The notes under the pieces were generated by a model. That model made no database searches, had not been told where the DNA came from, and saw nothing but the letters and a program-made list of their open reading frames with translations. A stretch of DNA of 35,754 nucleotides from Conoideocrella luteorostrata. Lineage: Eukaryota > Ascomycota > Sordariomycetes > Hypocreales > Clavicipitaceae. Location: assembly GCA_032433595.1 (NCBI GenBank), contig JASWJB010000385.1, positions 1-35,754 of the forward strand, written 5' to 3'. The position numbers and the translations under genes were made by a program. Of the stretch, positions 34,113 through 35,754 are shown piece after piece. The first letter of the stretch is position 1, and the number at the start of each line of letters is the position of its first letter.

Positions 34113-35754
34113 AGTTACAAAGACTTTTGCGACCTAATGCACGGAGAACGTTACAATGCCATGTGCTAAGGTGTTGCCCATGAGTCCTGCCCTGGTTAAT
34201 ATTTGCCCAGATGTCGTGCCGGCAGAGCCAAATTACAGCAGCCGGTTCAATTGATAGCGTGATCAAGCACCACAGCGTGCGCATCGTCATCAAGGGGAAC
34301 CAATCTCTGGACAAAACTGCCGTCCGCGGACTTGAAATCGGGGTCGGGGTCGGCCGTAAGAAATCTCCGGCTAGCTTTGACCTGCGTAGCAATCAATCAT
34401 CAGTCTATCCGCCTTCACACCCCCCGGACGAAGCACCCTTTTTAACTCCGTGGACTCCAGCCCACGGCGCGGTGGTGCGAGCGGGGCTCAGGTATTAACA
34501 CCCCCTTGGTTTCCAGGGCCTTCATTGATCGTCACTGTCGCTCACTACAAGCAGTAAATCAACTTATTGAGCTATGCTTCACTGTATGAAGTACAGTATG
34601 GTACATCTGCGTTTTCCGTGCTTTCTGCGCGCCAGTGGCGGTGGCAGTCATTAGCTGTATTGTGTAATCCGTAGGTGAGTTGATGTGCCGAGCTCATGAG
34701 AAGAAAATGAACCCAACGCTGGTTAGGCGGCCGTCTCACAAGACTGGTCTACAAAAGATAAAGGCTTGGTCTCAAAAAGAGGGAATTTCCCACTGGGCAT
34801 TCGCTCGATGCTGACTTCTGGACGGGCTTTCCGTCCTGCCACAAAAAGGATAGCACAAAGCGCCACAGTGTGCTTGTAAGCCTCTCTGAGTTCATTACCG
34901 AATTGTTGGCCAAGCAGAGATAGAACGCAGGAGACTAGGCTGTGGCGCCGTCCGCTGCACATAGTAGGACATAACGAGTTGAGACCAGCCCAAATGCTGA
35001 CGTGTTTGGTTGTCATGATTGATCAATCGTTACTCAGCCAAGGCTGTCCAACTTTTACCGACAGCAGGGCATCCAAACAAGTACCTTGTCTGGCCCATTT
35101 GCCCGTCAAACCAAACTCAGTAACATCCGGTGAACGGGTAACTAACGAAGGGCCTCACTATCTTAGGTTCGCCGAAGAAATTGCACCACAATGAGCAAAG
35201 GTTAGAGGACTAAGAACATAAAATGATATGAGGTGGAGAACTAGAAAAAAGCATAACGTAGTAACCGAAAGTAACGAAAGAGCTCGGGTTGCCAGAACCC
35301 AAACGACCAATCCAAGCTAGTGCGTTATGGCAAAAAGTATGGCACCCGTGGTGATAGAACATCGGGGGAGCTCCGCCGCAAACGATTCTTTACGCCGTCT
35401 CTTCGCTCTGCTGCGCGGCAAGAATATTTCTTTTCGATGCTAACCGCCTCATTTACTTCCTCTGTGTGGACTTGGTTTGGCAGGGAATGTGTGGAATCTA
35501 GTGTGGCTGAACATTAATAGTAAAAGCGCGGGAATATCCCATGGGGATACTGTCAATGACGATGACAAGCCTTTACGGGCTAAACCTACAGTCGTAGCAC
35601 CGTTGTCTAGACTGGAATTTCACGACTCGCGCCACCGACAATGGAGTAGTGCCAACTGAACGTGAATTGCTGTGACGGGTGGATTGGTGTTTTCATTGGC
35701 ACCATGACAGGTTTAGAAAAGCATCTAGACGAGCGGGAGGACGTCTTTCTCGGG

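Larger units (their letters stand above)
32449..35754. other. Gene-poor right flank, second part
   Basis: No gene is supported. The stretch has TACGGAGTA at 32449-32457, a cluster of TACTCCGTA at 32992-33074 and several short tandem repeats: GATGCTTG at 32861-32884, GGGGCA near 33243-33258, and RATCGC at 34089-34112. An ATG-started minus frame of 97 codons (35016-34723) has no recognisable features. Confidence 0.4.

Noticed and set aside
34723..35016. ATG-started minus frame of 97 codons
   Set aside because: No recognisable motif, signal peptide or splice structure. A frame of this length is expected by chance in 36 kb.

Overview
The window looks like chromosomal DNA of a filamentous ascomycete, most likely a Sordariomycete and perhaps Hypocreales. 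The evidence is short spliceosomal introns (49 to 98 nt in most genes) with GTRNGT-type donors and CTRAC/TACTAAC-like branch points, compact single genes with no operons, and protein families that are typical of Pezizomycotina: an Rrt8-like spore-wall membrane protein, a DUF7728-type protein, an L-rhamnose mutarotase and a GH17-like secreted glucanase. The order-level placement is an inference.

Six spliced genes can be reconstructed with consistent reading phases, and all six lie on the minus strand. They are a GH17-like secreted glycoside hydrolase (3003-4132, 2 exons), an L-rhamnose mutarotase-family protein (13836-14555, 2 exons), a DUF7728-like type I membrane protein (16632-17741, 2 exons), a 304-aa fungal protein of unknown function (19708-20739, 3 exons), an 856-aa secreted Ser/Thr-rich mucin-like protein (22629-25315, 3 exons) and an Rrt8/Lds-like multi-pass membrane protein (26966-28230, 7 exons). 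A weaker seventh candidate on the plus strand is a 79-aa single-pass membrane protein (11522-11761). Several products would act at the cell or spore surface (GH17-like, Ser/Thr-rich and Rrt8-like), but nothing shows that the genes form a coordinated cluster.

The rest is gene-poor. Positions 4133-11521 hold a decayed minus-strand relic of a repetitive fungal ORF family (7457-8490) and perhaps a second relic near 5300-5620. I see no supportable gene in the first 3 kb or in the last 7.5 kb.

The most striking non-coding signal is a dispersed 9-mer, TACGGAGTA (or its complement TACTCCGTA). It occurs 14 times exactly, never inside an assigned coding exon, against roughly 0.3 expected by chance. 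Its core reads as two GTAC boxes around a 3-bp spacer. It forms tandem overlaps, inverted pairs (one inside an intron) and local clusters. I found no clear evidence of a novel multi-gene system. The motif, the decayed repeat ORF and the uncharacterised surface proteins are the items most worth following up.
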